From positions 1 through 51,920 of the forward strand of contig JBBIJH010000002.1 of the NCBI GenBank assembly GCA_037446075.1: a DNA stretch of 51,920 nucleotides. Direction: 5' to 3'. The notes beneath the pieces were generated by a model. It had not been told where the DNA came from, made no database searches, and saw only the letters and a program-made list of their open reading frames with translations. This DNA comes from JBBIJH01 sp037446075. Its GTDB lineage: Bacteria; Bacteroidota; Ignavibacteria; UBA10030; JAHEZR01. Position 1 is the first letter of the stretch, and each line of letters begins with the position of its first letter. This document shows positions 35,567-44,239 of the stretch, piece after piece. A program made the position numbers and the translations under genes.

Positions 35567-36385
35567 TCACAACCTGAACCCGAGCTTCTCCATCACCTCC
35601 GTACTGATCCCTGTGCTCGAGTATCCCCCGTCGTGGTAAAGCGTCTGCATGGTCACCATCCGTGTGAGATCGGAAAAGAGAAGAACGCAAAAATCAGCAC
35701 ACGCGTCCGCACTTGCGTTGCCGAGAGGTGAGCTCATCTGCGCAACATTGTAGAACTCTTCAAACCCTCTGATCCCCGCGCCGGCTGTGGTTTTCGTTGG
35801 CGATTGGGAAACGGCGTTGACCCTCACCTTCCGCCTTTTGCCGTAGTGATAGCCGTAGCTCCGAACGATCGACTCCAGCATCGCTTTTGCATCCGCCATG
35901 TCGGCGTAGAACGGATACGTTCTCTGAGAGGCGACATACGTGAGGGTTACCACACTTCCCCACTCATTTAGTGCATCGAGCCTCCACGCGACACTGAGCA
36001 TCTTGTGCAACGAGATTGCCGAAACGTCAATTGTCCTGGTGTAGAATTCGTAGTTCAGCTCCGGGTAGGGGATGTTCTTCCGGATATTTGGTGACATCCC
36101 GATGGAATGAAGCAGAAAGTCGATCCTTCCGCCCAGGATTTCCTGTGCCTTGGTGAAGAGATTGCTCAGGTCATCAACCGAAGTCGCGTCCGCCGGGATC
36201 ACCTGCGACTCGGTCGCTTCGCCGAGTTTGCTTATCTCGCCGAGGCGCATCGCAACGGGCGCGTTCGTCAGAACGAATCGTCCGCCCTCGGCGTAGGCTT
36301 TCTCGGCAACTTTCCACGCGATCGAGTGGGAGTCCAAAGCCCCCGTGATGATTCCTCTCTTCCCTTTCAAGAGATCATGTCCCAT
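35567..36385 (-). CDS. fabI: Enoyl-ACP reductase (FabI type)
   Basis: FabI reduces trans-2-enoyl-ACP with NADH in fatty acid elongation. The short-chain reductase features are adapted as in FabI: GIITGALDSHSIAWKVAEKA at the N-terminus, FLLHSIGMSP, and the catalytic Tyr and Lys in FYADMADAKAMLES (Tyr-x6-Lys). The C-terminal GIRGFEEFYNVAQMSSPLGN is also typical. It is 272 residues long. It lies about 100 bases after glmS on the same strand, behind a weak hairpin. Confidence 0.95.
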   Translation of the reverse strand: MGHDLLKGKRGIITGALDSHSIAWKVAEKAYAEGGRFVLTNAPVAMRLGEISKLGEATESQVIPADATSVDDLSNLFTKAQEILGGRIDFLLHSIGMSPNIRKNIPYPELNYEFYTRTIDVSAISLHKMLSVAWRLDALNEWGSVVTLTYVASQRTYPFYADMADAKAMLESIVRSYGYHYGKRRKVRVNAVSQSPTKTTAGAGIRGFEEFYNVAQMSSPLGNASADACADFCVLLFSDLTRMVTMQTLYHDGGYSSTGISTEVMEKLGFRL

Positions 36386-36457
36386 GTGGGTCTCTCTCCA
36401 ATTAGGTTCCGAATACGAAGTTGAAACGATGGTCTTTCAGACAGGCACGATAGGAAA

Positions 36458-36477
36458 GTTAGCTTCGAAAAGCTGAC
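36458..36477 (-). terminator. Weak hairpin terminator after glmS
   Basis: On the minus strand GTCAGCTT pairs with AAGCTAAC (one G-T pair) around a four-base loop and is followed by TTTCC. The short T tract makes it a weak candidate. Confidence 0.3.
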
Positions 36478-36483
36478 GTTTCC

Positions 36484-38316
36484 TTATTCGACCGTCACAC
36501 TCTTCGCTAGGTTCCGAGGTTGGTCAACGTTGCAACCTCTCTCCACAGCGATGTAGTAAGCGAGAAGCTGCAAGGGGATGACGTTCAGGATGGGTCCCAA
36601 GAAACCATAAGTCCTGGGTACTCGAATCACAAACTCCGCTAAGTTCCCGATTTCTGGGTCATCTTCATTTGCAATAGCTATGATTCTTCCTTTCCGTGCC
36701 CGCACTTCTTGGATGTTGCTGACAACTTTCTCATACAGTCCGTCTCTCGGGACAACGAAAACCACAGGCATGTTTTCGTCTATTAGGGCAATGGGCCCAT
36801 GTTTCATTTCCGCCGCCGGATATCCTTCTGCGTGAATGTAGGAAATCTCCTTAAGCTTCAAGGCCCCTTCAAGCGCCGTTGGAAAGTTTGTCCCTCGACC
36901 TAAGTATAAGAAGTTCCGAGCGTCCCGAAACTCATGGGCGATCGTACGGATGGTGTCGGGGTTTTCGAGAATCCGCTGAGCTTTCTCTGGCAACTTCGTG
37001 ATCTCCTGCGCAATTTCCCGTCCGGTCGCAAGACTCAGAGACTTTTTTCTCCCCATCATTAGACTAATCAAGGCGAGGACCACGAGCTGAGACGTGAAAG
37101 CCTTCGTGGAAGCCACGCCAATCTCAGGCCCGGCATGGACGTAGACACCCGCCTCGGTTTCGCGTGCGATCGTGCTACCGACGACATTCACGATCCCTAG
37201 CACTGTCGCTCCTTTCTTCTTTGCCTCCCGCAGTGCAGCGAGCGTATCGGCTGTTTCGCCACTCTGGCTGATGACGAAAACGACATCATCCGAATATATG
37301 ACGGGATTTCGACTCCTGAACTCTGAAGCGTACTCAACTTCTGTCGGAATTTGCGCCATCTGTTCAAACATGTACTCGCCAACGAGTCCCGCGTGCCAGG
37401 AGGTTCCACAGGCTGTAAGAATGAAGCGTTTTGCGTTCTCAAGTTTTTTCATCACTGGCTCAAGCCCACCGAGCTTTGCCGTTCCTTCCTCCAGAAGAAC
37501 CCTTCCTCGCATCGCATCTCTGATTGTCTCTGGCTGCTCGTGGATCTCTTTCAGCATAAAATGAGGAAAACCCCTGCGTTCAATCTGCTCAAGATCGAAA
37601 GTGATTTCTTCCACCTGCTTGTCGACCTCAACATCGTCAATGGTCTTTGTCGTGAAAGCATCCGCCGTCACGACGGCGACCTCGCCGTCTTCCAAATAAG
37701 CAACCTGGCGGGTGTGGTCCACGAGCGCAGCTGAATCCGACGCGATGAAATTCTCCCCATCTCCAACCCCGATCACCAGTGGGCTGCCCTTCCTCGCAAC
37801 AACAATCTTATCGAGTTCCAGCCGACAGAGGACTGCGATCCCATACGCGCCGTTGACTTCGTGAAGCGAGAACCTTACCGCGGACGCCAGGTCTTTCGTG
37901 CGTTTGTATATCTCCTCGATGAGGTGAACGAGGACCTCTGTATCCGTATCTGTTCGGAAGCGATGCCCCTCGATCTCGAGCTTCTTCCGAAGAGCGCGGT
38001 AGTTCTCGATGATGCCGTTGTGAATGAGCGCGAAGTTTCCCGTGCAGTCAATGTGCGGGTGCGCATTGATGTCCGTAGGTTCACCGTGCGTAGCCCATCG
38101 CGTGTGTCCAATCCCGATGGAGCCGCTGGCTTTCTTCTCAAGAACCAGATTCTCAAGCTCTTTGACTTGTCCGGCCCTCTTCAAGATTGCAAACTCCTTC
38201 CCCGAGAGGAGAGCGATGCCAGCGGAGTCGTAGCCGCGATACTGCAGTCGCTTCAGGCCATGGAGAAGGATGGGAACCGCATCCTTTTTGCCGATGTATC
38301 CGATTATCCCACACAT
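36484..38316 (-). CDS. glmS: Glutamine-fructose-6-phosphate aminotransferase
   Basis: GlmS makes glucosamine-6-phosphate, the first step to UDP-GlcNAc for peptidoglycan and LPS. The N-terminal nucleophile Cys is exposed after Met removal (MCGIIGYIG), with HTRWATHGEPTDINAHPH in the glutaminase domain. Two SIS domains follow (LTACGTSWHAG, FVISQSGETADTLAAL) and the C-terminus reads NLAKSVTVE. It is 610 residues long. No ribozyme-sized leader is present: only 75 bases lie before the next gene, and no Shine-Dalgarno sequence is clear. Confidence 0.98.
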   Translation of the reverse strand: MCGIIGYIGKKDAVPILLHGLKRLQYRGYDSAGIALLSGKEFAILKRAGQVKELENLVLEKKASGSIGIGHTRWATHGEPTDINAHPHIDCTGNFALIHNGIIENYRALRKKLEIEGHRFRTDTDTEVLVHLIEEIYKRTKDLASAVRFSLHEVNGAYGIAVLCRLELDKIVVARKGSPLVIGVGDGENFIASDSAALVDHTRQVAYLEDGEVAVVTADAFTTKTIDDVEVDKQVEEITFDLEQIERRGFPHFMLKEIHEQPETIRDAMRGRVLLEEGTAKLGGLEPVMKKLENAKRFILTACGTSWHAGLVGEYMFEQMAQIPTEVEYASEFRSRNPVIYSDDVVFVISQSGETADTLAALREAKKKGATVLGIVNVVGSTIARETEAGVYVHAGPEIGVASTKAFTSQLVVLALISLMMGRKKSLSLATGREIAQEITKLPEKAQRILENPDTIRTIAHEFRDARNFLYLGRGTNFPTALEGALKLKEISYIHAEGYPAAEMKHGPIALIDENMPVVFVVPRDGLYEKVVSNIQEVRARKGRIIAIANEDDPEIGNLAEFVIRVPRTYGFLGPILNVIPLQLLAYYIAVERGCNVDQPRNLAKSVTVE

Positions 38317-38391
38317 GATGGCTCAAAGGTATACATCATTTGAGAAAAAATCAATAAAGAAAACTCCAGCGAGAAAACGGATGCGGAGAGA

Positions 38392-39261
38392 TCAGATGTT
38401 CAGAGTTCCGCCCAGCGTGAAGTAGAGGACGTTGTACTTCCCTCCTGAGAGAGCTTCGTAGCGCTCGAACGTTGCGTCAAGGAGGAGGATTACAGTTCGA
38501 AGGGGATAGAAGAAGACCGTACCACTGCTGCCAGCATCATGCGTATCCGCAGTGTTGTAGAGAAGCCGAATATCGGAGTCGTAGAATAGGCTGCGCTTTC
38601 CTATGAAACCAGAGAGGAGGAAAGCAGCCTTGTCACTTGAAGGGAGATAAAGTCTGACGGTGCCAGAGTAGAACTTCTTCTGATGATGAATCTGCCCTGA
38701 AAAAGTGTTGAAGTTGAATTTAGAACTTAGAAAACTCCGACCACCTGATTTCGTCCAGGCGAATACGGAAGCCGCGTAGCTTCTCACGTCGGCATAATTG
38801 CTGTAGAAGCCTCCAAGGCCGACACCGACGCGGCCGGCAGAACTCTCATATCCCGATTCTGCATAGACGGTAAAGTTCTTGTTTGTCAGATCAGCATTCG
38901 AATTGACGTAGGAGAGATCAAGTCGAGTCCAAAGGAAATCTTTTCCAGCAGAAAAAACTTGAGAGTGCGACCCAGTAAACTGATTCTGTTGGTAGACAAA
39001 CCCGTTGGTATAATCTATCCCACTCCGGCGGTAGAGAAAAGAGAGAGTCCGGTTCCACGTTGGTACGATCGAGACCTCTGTGGACACATGGAAGATTTTC
39101 TTCTGTTCAGCGTCGCGGTAAGTGCCATACGTGCCTTTCTGACTGATGTAGTAAACTGGGTACGCGCGCACCTGAGAGAAGAGTGGTAGAGAAAGTGAGA
39201 AGAGAAGAAGGACTGATAGAAGAGTTTGAAGGAGCAAAGCTGAGGCTCGTCTGTGGGTCAA
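38392..39261 (-). CDS. Probable outer-membrane beta-barrel protein
   Basis: I recognise no named family with certainty; it resembles YaiO-like outer-membrane proteins. A signal peptide (ALLLQTLLSVLLLFSLSLPL...FSQ) leads into about 260 residues of alternating hydrophobic and aromatic strands (for example TLSFLYRRSGIDYTNGFVY and VGVGLGGFYSNYADVRSY). The end YNVLYFTLGGTLNI looks like a terminal barrel strand. Its start overlaps the stop of the urea-transporter/M23 gene by four bases, so the two are translationally coupled. This is the last gene of the six-gene cluster. Confidence 0.7.
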   Translation of the reverse strand: MTHRRASALLLQTLLSVLLLFSLSLPLFSQVRAYPVYYISQKGTYGTYRDAEQKKIFHVSTEVSIVPTWNRTLSFLYRRSGIDYTNGFVYQQNQFTGSHSQVFSAGKDFLWTRLDLSYVNSNADLTNKNFTVYAESGYESSAGRVGVGLGGFYSNYADVRSYAASVFAWTKSGGRSFLSSKFNFNTFSGQIHHQKKFYSGTVRLYLPSSDKAAFLLSGFIGKRSLFYDSDIRLLYNTADTHDAGSSGTVFFYPLRTVILLLDATFERYEALSGGKYNVLYFTLGGTLNI

Positions 39262-41426
39262 CTGTTCCCTCCCTGAGTTTTCGTTTCGAGAAGATTAAGT
39301 TCAACCGCGTCGCCGCTGAACCGCACCAGACCCACGTTCCGAGTGAACTCGTAGGTGATGGACTTCTGTTTCCCTGAAGGATAGAAATGTCCAAGCGGAG
39401 TTTTCACCTTCAACCTTGCTTTCGATACGAGCTTCAAGGATGTCTGACTTGAGGATAGGTTGTTGGCGAGTTCGAACCTGAATCGAACCCCAAAGACCGA
39501 AAGGAGATCCAGAAGGAGCATTGTCCCGCGAGGCAGCGCATAGTCTGTCTCTTCGTCGGCTTTCCATTCGAGCTTCTCACCCGTTATAAATGGAACATCC
39601 GTGAGGAGCTTGCCAAAGTGATATAATCCAGTCCTCCGCGATCCTTCGAGCTTCTTCAGAGAAAGGACTCCGTTGGCCAGCGTGAAGTACAGTCTTGTCT
39701 CGAGGGGGATACTTTTCACCATCATGTTCCCGTACAGATCGATCTCTGTCGACCAACTCTCCTTCTGCTGACCCCGATTTCGCACGCTGTACACAAAGTC
39801 TCGCGTGAATGAGTACGGGAAGTAATCAATGTAATCAGCAGTGAATTGAAGGTTGGAGACCGCATCACCATCCTTTGGCTCTCCCCGGAGAATAAAAGTC
39901 TTCTGACCATTCGAGGCCCTAACAAAATTCGAAAACTGGAAGGAAATCGTCGGGGCGCCGAGGTTCGGAATTGCCTGCATTTGCAAATGGAGATGTGGAA
40001 ACGGAGACCGACCGGAGTTCCCGCAGCGTCCGATCACCTCTCCTCGTTTGACGGTGTCACCGACCTCGACATTGATGCTGGCCTGTCGGAGGTGAGCGAG
40101 GCAGGAGTAGAGTTGATATGCGTGCTCGATGATCACCGCATTCCCCCAGTTGTCCCTTTGGTTTACCTTCCCGATGGGGTTATCCGGGACGTCACTTTTC
40201 ACAAAGACGACTTTTCCTTCTGCGGGAGCGAGAACTGGCACATCATAACAAAAATAGTCCTCAAGGTTTGCACCGGAATTCTTGTACAGCTTTCCTTCCG
40301 AACCCGACACCATGAAATCGACACCGTAGCGCCAATCGTCTTTGTGGGTCAACTTCCCGTTGAACCCTTGTGTCACGCGCCACACGCCATGGAACGGAAG
40401 CGAGATCTCGACGCCATATCTTCGAAACGTCTTCAGGTTTGCTCTATGTGCCGCGAGATTCTCCTCTGGACTGGAGACTTCCGAGAAGGAAAGGACAAGG
40501 TTTCCAGATGGAGAGAGCCTCAACTTCAGCGCATACAGGACGAGCAACGTGATGAGATTAAAAGGAATCGCCGTCGGCGGAAGGTAGCCCGGTAAAAGAA
40601 CCTTCAGGCTCAACATGATCACAGCAGAAGCGGATGCTGAGAGCATGGCGAGGAGAACAGTCCCAAGAGACGGGACAAGGAAAATTCCACCGAGCGCAAT
40701 TCCAGTGAGAATATAGTTGAATCCGAGGTACTGCTCAGTGAGAACCTCTGGGTATGCGCCGAGGAGAGAATGAGTGAAGTACCCCGCAGCAAGTCCCGCG
40801 AGTCCAAGGAGCAAAGCCAGCCGAGAGTAGAAGAGAAAGGCGATGAGCACGATGACGCCTGAGATGACATTGACTTGGAAGAAGGTCGACCCAAGCGACT
40901 TCAGCAGAAGGTCAAGCAATGGACTTGCAGTCGTGATTGCTCCGGTTACTGTCGAAGGCCGCGCAAGCTCAAGGTTGCCGAATCCAACGGTCGCTGAGAT
41001 TGCCAGAGAAAAGGCGATAACGAAAGGCAGACTCAGAGCCGGCAATCTGAAGTAATGCCAGAAAACGTGCTGGAGCACTGATGCGGCGGCTGTAGTGAGA
41101 AGACTCGATAAGAAAATCAGAAGCAAGAGATTCCACGTGGCCTCATAGAAGTAACAGAGCGCGAGACCCAGAAGGAGCGAATTGAAACCAAAGTACCCTT
41201 TCCTNNNNNNNNNNCGCTCGAGGCCGAGAAAATAGGCAAGTCCATTCGAGCAAAGAAGTCCGAACAAGCCGATCAGGCCGATTATCGGCTGGACAAACGT
41301 TGCAGAAAGTAGAAGCAAGCCAAAGGCCCGCTTCTGAGAGAAGAAGATGATGGAGTAACTTCTGAGAGTGGAATCGAGGAGGAAAGAGAGTTTTTCTTTC
41401 ACCTTGGAAATGCTCTCCGCCGACAC
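39258..41426 (-). CDS. Urea-transporter-family protein fused to an M23 (LytM-like) domain
   Basis: Residues about 20-305 form a membrane domain of the urea transporter (UT/SLC14) family: PIIGLIGLFGLLCSNGLAYF, FGFNSLLLGLALCYFYEA and the repeat-related YILTGIALGGIFLVPSLGT. Residues about 340-490 match an M23/LytM domain, with NWGNAVIIEHAYQLYSCLAH (His445) and FPHLHLQMQ (His478, His480). The first usual zinc ligand pattern H-x3-D reads RYGVD (366-370), so the His appears to be lost. A C-terminal beta-rich region (490-722) is unassigned. Ten N at 41205-41214 cover about four residues of the transporter without breaking the frame. Start is GTG, 8 bases after the upstream stop. Confidence 0.85.
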   Translation of the reverse strand: MSAESISKVKEKLSFLLDSTLRSYSIIFFSQKRAFGLLLLSATFVQPIIGLIGLFGLLCSNGLAYFLGLEXXXXRKGYFGFNSLLLGLALCYFYEATWNLLLLIFLSSLLTTAAASVLQHVFWHYFRLPALSLPFVIAFSLAISATVGFGNLELARPSTVTGAITTASPLLDLLLKSLGSTFFQVNVISGVIVLIAFLFYSRLALLLGLAGLAAGYFTHSLLGAYPEVLTEQYLGFNYILTGIALGGIFLVPSLGTVLLAMLSASASAVIMLSLKVLLPGYLPPTAIPFNLITLLVLYALKLRLSPSGNLVLSFSEVSSPEENLAAHRANLKTFRRYGVEISLPFHGVWRVTQGFNGKLTHKDDWRYGVDFMVSGSEGKLYKNSGANLEDYFCYDVPVLAPAEGKVVFVKSDVPDNPIGKVNQRDNWGNAVIIEHAYQLYSCLAHLRQASINVEVGDTVKRGEVIGRCGNSGRSPFPHLHLQMQAIPNLGAPTISFQFSNFVRASNGQKTFILRGEPKDGDAVSNLQFTADYIDYFPYSFTRDFVYSVRNRGQQKESWSTEIDLYGNMMVKSIPLETRLYFTLANGVLSLKKLEGSRRTGLYHFGKLLTDVPFITGEKLEWKADEETDYALPRGTMLLLDLLSVFGVRFRFELANNLSSSQTSLKLVSKARLKVKTPLGHFYPSGKQKSITYEFTRNVGLVRFSGDAVELNLLETKTQGGNS
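41205..41214. other. Assembly gap (10 N) inside the urea-transporter domain
   Basis: Ten undetermined bases lie between FLGLE and RKGYFGFN. Four residues, as expected from the family spacing, would fit, so the reading frame is probably preserved. Confidence 0.99.
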
Positions 41427-41433
41427 AGTTCAC

Positions 41434-42807
41434 CTACCTGAGCCATTCAGGGATCTTGTCGAGCTTCGTCATATAATCGATCGTCTCCGATTCCCTGATC
41501 ACTTCGACTACCCCTCTCTCGCTAATCATGACGACATTCGGACGAAGCTGGATGAACTGCATCCACTGAGTAGTGTTGTATGCTCCGACGGGACGAATGA
41601 CGACGGACTCCCCTTTGTCAAGATAAGGGACGCGCAAGTTTTCACCCACGACATCAATTTGCATGCAGAGAGGGCCGTACACATTGTGGACCTCCGTGAA
41701 CATCCCTTTGTCCGTGGTTGGTAGAATCTCCAGATCGTACCAGTAAGACGTGAAGAGAAGGTTCACGCCCGCATCAAGTACGAGACTCCGGACTCCCGAG
41801 GGTAACCTTCTCGTCGCGACAACGGTCGAGATCAAGTAGCCCGCCTCGTCGATCAACGCCCTTCCTGTTTCGAGGAGAAGGAGTGGAAGCTCTTCTTGGT
41901 CAAAGCTATCGAGGAGTGGGGAACAAATCGCCTCAGCGTACTTATCGAAATCGGGTGCTATCTGGTCCGTCGGAATGTAGGAGCCTTTCAACCTGTTCCT
42001 GGAAGCGAATCCTCCCCCGACATTGATGTACTTCAGCCGAGTGCCGAATTCCTTTTTCAGAAGCTTCGACAGGTCAATTATCTTCTGGACGGCCTCACGA
42101 TAGAACTGCGGCTCGAGGATGAACGTCCCGATGTGAGTATGGAGTCCCGTCAAATTCAGCTTCTTTCCCGAGAGCGCACGCTTGACGGTGTGATACGCTT
42201 CTCCAGAATCGATGTTCAACCCAAATCTGTCCCAGGCAGAGTAACCGGTGATCGACATATTGACGCGGACACCAAAATCCACCGGCCTGCCGAGTTCCTC
42301 AGCAACCCTCTCAAGCTCGGGGATTTCGTCGTAGCCGTCGATGTTGATCATCGCACCCTCGGATGCCGCCCGCTTCAGCGACTGCCGACTCTTGTACGGC
42401 CCATTGTAAACGATCTGGCTGCCCTCGATGCCTAAGCTTCGCGCAAGGTCGTATTCGAATTCAGAGACAACTTCAGCCCACGAACCAAGAATGTGGAACG
42501 ATTTGCAGATAGCCTTGAGATAGTTCGTCTTGTAGCTCCACGCAAACTGGACTTTCGGATATCTCGTTGAGAACGCTTGATAGGCAGAGTCGTACTTCTC
42601 TTTAAGTGTCCGATGGGAGTAGACGAATAGTGGTGACCCGTACTTCGCGACGAGCTCTTTCACTTCAACGTTATCGATCTCGTCCTTGTATCTCGAGACT
42701 GCAAAGGGGGCGAATTTGCCGGTAAATCCCGCAACCTGTCGAGTCAGAATCGGCTTTGTGTAGGGTCGTTTGCGTTTCGGGGTCATTGGGAATTGGGCGA
42801 TTGTCAT
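41434..42807 (-). CDS. PLP-dependent decarboxylase (DAP/ornithine decarboxylase-like, fold III)
   Basis: The PLP lysine is in AWSYKTNYLKAI. Further alanine-racemase/decarboxylase fold marks are LTGLHTHIGTFI, YINVGGGFASR, LLETGRALIDEAGYL and the active-site Cys segment NVYGPLCMQIDVVG, then GAYNTTQWMQF. This set resembles diaminopimelate decarboxylase (LysA), but the protein is not in a lysine operon. The ATG at 42807 lies in a simple-sequence repeat; a second ATG at 42786 (MTPKRKRPY) may be the true start. The substrate is not known; an amino acid with a free alpha-carboxylate is expected. It sits between the ATP-grasp and urea-transporter genes. Confidence 0.88.
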   Translation of the reverse strand: MTIAQFPMTPKRKRPYTKPILTRQVAGFTGKFAPFAVSRYKDEIDNVEVKELVAKYGSPLFVYSHRTLKEKYDSAYQAFSTRYPKVQFAWSYKTNYLKAICKSFHILGSWAEVVSEFEYDLARSLGIEGSQIVYNGPYKSRQSLKRAASEGAMINIDGYDEIPELERVAEELGRPVDFGVRVNMSITGYSAWDRFGLNIDSGEAYHTVKRALSGKKLNLTGLHTHIGTFILEPQFYREAVQKIIDLSKLLKKEFGTRLKYINVGGGFASRNRLKGSYIPTDQIAPDFDKYAEAICSPLLDSFDQEELPLLLLETGRALIDEAGYLISTVVATRRLPSGVRSLVLDAGVNLLFTSYWYDLEILPTTDKGMFTEVHNVYGPLCMQIDVVGENLRVPYLDKGESVVIRPVGAYNTTQWMQFIQLRPNVVMISERGVVEVIRESETIDYMTKLDKIPEWLR

Positions 42808-42935
42808 TGGTCAGTCGTAATTGGCGATCGGTAACTGGCTCGCTGGACGCTCATCAGCTCTCTGCGAAATGGAAGAGGAGGATACGTCCACATCGCACGT
42901 CTCACTTCTTGAATCTTGCATCTTGCCTCTTGCAT
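42782..42935. repeat. Simple tandem repeats between the ATP-grasp and PLP genes
   Basis: The 14-base unit CTTG(A/C)(A/C)TCTTGCAT is tandemly repeated at 42908-42921 and 42922-42935. GTCATTGG recurs 21 bases apart (42782 and 42803) next to AATTGGGCGAT and AATTGGCGATC. The second block overlaps the predicted start of the PLP gene. No protein is encoded in the 139-base gap. Confidence 0.6.
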
Positions 42936-42946
42936 CCTGATTCCGA

Positions 42947-43990
42947 TCAGTAATGTATCTCCCTCTTCGTCAAAAGACTGTCAAGCTGATTCACATTCGC
43001 GACGAGATCTGTCGTGTAGTGCACAAACATCGTCCCCGCCTTGTACTCCTGTGGCAGCTCGGGCTTGTGGCCAAGTGCCAGATCACAATACGCTCGAGGA
43101 AGATTGACTCCACAGGCCTTCGCAAGATAGATCCACGCGGGGAAGCGAGGATTGATCTCGATGATGTAAAGCTTGTTGTCGGACGACATAAGCGCTTCAA
43201 GCTCAAAGCTTCCGCGCCATTTGAGAGCGGAGGTGATCTGTCGAGCTGTTTCGAAAAGCTCCTCGTTGACGATGCTAACGCCTGCCCAACCTTTTCCCTT
43301 GTCGGTAAGAAAAACTTTTTTCATGCACACTGCGGCAACAAGTCCTCCGTTGCCGTCTCCGAGTCCAGCGAGGTTGTACTCTTCTCCCGGCACGTACTTT
43401 TGCAGGATAACCGGATAGCCCCATCGAGCGGCGATGACTTGAATATAAGAGGATAGCTCTCCGATGTTCTGGGCACGATAAGCCTCATAAAAAAGGCCTT
43501 TGACCACGAGAGGGAAATCAAGATCTTCAGCCACCTTCTCTGCTTCGCGGAGATCGGAGACGGTTCTGCTCTCGGGAACGTTCAGATCGAGCTCCTTTCC
43601 CAGCTTCGGAAGATTCGCCTTCGCTCGACGCTGAAGCTGTTCGTCCGTTGGCAGAAAAGTGTGAATTCCCATTGCCGAGAGGTCTGACTCCAGCTCGACG
43701 AAGTTTGCCAGTTCCGAATCAAGCGTCGGAAGAAGAATATCGATCGCTTCACGCTCTTGAACGTATCGAAAGCGTTGAAGCAGTGCTTCCTTCCCATCCT
43801 TTGGATATGGGAGAAGATAAACAGAGTCCACGAGATGCGGATCAAAAATCCCCGGCTCGTACGCATCGTACGAAAGGCCGATAATCCTGCCAGACCAGTC
43901 GCTCTCCTCTTTCAACGAACGAATCACCGCGACGCCGGGCGCGGGGTTGTCCGTCGCATTCAAACCCGTGACTGCCACATTAGCTTTCAT
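42947..43990 (-). CDS. ATP-grasp ligase (carbamoyl-phosphate-synthase-like)
   Basis: ATP-grasp enzymes activate a carboxylate as acyl phosphate and join it to an amine or similar group. The N-terminal preATP-grasp part is MKANVAVTGLNATDNPAPGV. The ATP-grasp core includes DFPLVVKGLFYEAYRAQ, PVILQKYVPGEEYNLAGLGD and the metal-binding SFELEALMSSD...LYIIEINPRFPAWIYLA. It is 347 residues long. It resembles CarB-type ATP-grasp proteins but is a single domain. Its start overlaps the PqqD-like gene by 11 bases. The acceptor is unknown; the adjacent PqqD-like protein suggests a peptide or amino acid. Confidence 0.88.
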   Translation of the reverse strand: MKANVAVTGLNATDNPAPGVAVIRSLKEESDWSGRIIGLSYDAYEPGIFDPHLVDSVYLLPYPKDGKEALLQRFRYVQEREAIDILLPTLDSELANFVELESDLSAMGIHTFLPTDEQLQRRAKANLPKLGKELDLNVPESRTVSDLREAEKVAEDLDFPLVVKGLFYEAYRAQNIGELSSYIQVIAARWGYPVILQKYVPGEEYNLAGLGDGNGGLVAAVCMKKVFLTDKGKGWAGVSIVNEELFETARQITSALKWRGSFELEALMSSDNKLYIIEINPRFPAWIYLAKACGVNLPRAYCDLALGHKPELPQEYKAGTMFVHYTTDLVANVNQLDSLLTKREIHY

Positions 43991-44237
43991 CGATCAACCG
44001 ATACGTCTTCAGTTGACTCAAGAACTGAACCGTGTCCTTGTAAATGACATCCCCGTCCGCGTCATAGTGCTCATCGATGTACGAGATGATGGCTTCGAGC
44101 TTTTTCCCTTGTTTCAGCAGGCGAATGATTTCCAGCCCGATCTCGTTCGTCGTGAACGTCTGTCCCGTACTCGGATCGAAGATGAAGCCCGAGTCGCTCA
44201 CTGCCAGTGCGTTCAGTCGTTTGTTTGATTCTGTCAT
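43980..44237 (-). CDS. PqqD-like (RiPP-recognition-type) small protein
   Basis: An 85-residue protein whose fold pattern fits PqqD-like RRE domains, which bind leader peptides for modifying enzymes: SDSGFIFDPSTGQTFTTNEI followed by IIRLLKQGKKLEAII and LSQLKTYRLIDES. The ATG at 44237 follows the stop of the upstream gene by two bases and is preferred to an ATG nine codons earlier. It overlaps the ATP-grasp start. No obvious precursor peptide gene was found next to it. Confidence 0.75.
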   Translation of the reverse strand: MTESNKRLNALAVSDSGFIFDPSTGQTFTTNEIGLEIIRLLKQGKKLEAIISYIDEHYDADGDVIYKDTVQFLSQLKTYRLIDES

Positions 44238-44239
44238 CG

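Noticed and set aside
38324..38354. Promoter TTGATT-17-TACCTTTG before glmS
   Set aside because: It would place the transcript start at the start codon; leaderless translation cannot be shown here, so it is not listed.
38317..38391. glmS ribozyme or riboswitch leader
   Set aside because: The 75-base gap is too short for the ribozyme and the core sequence is absent.
39846..40595. Plus-strand open frame of 249 codons
   Set aside because: Antisense to the M23 and transporter gene; composition looks like a shadow.
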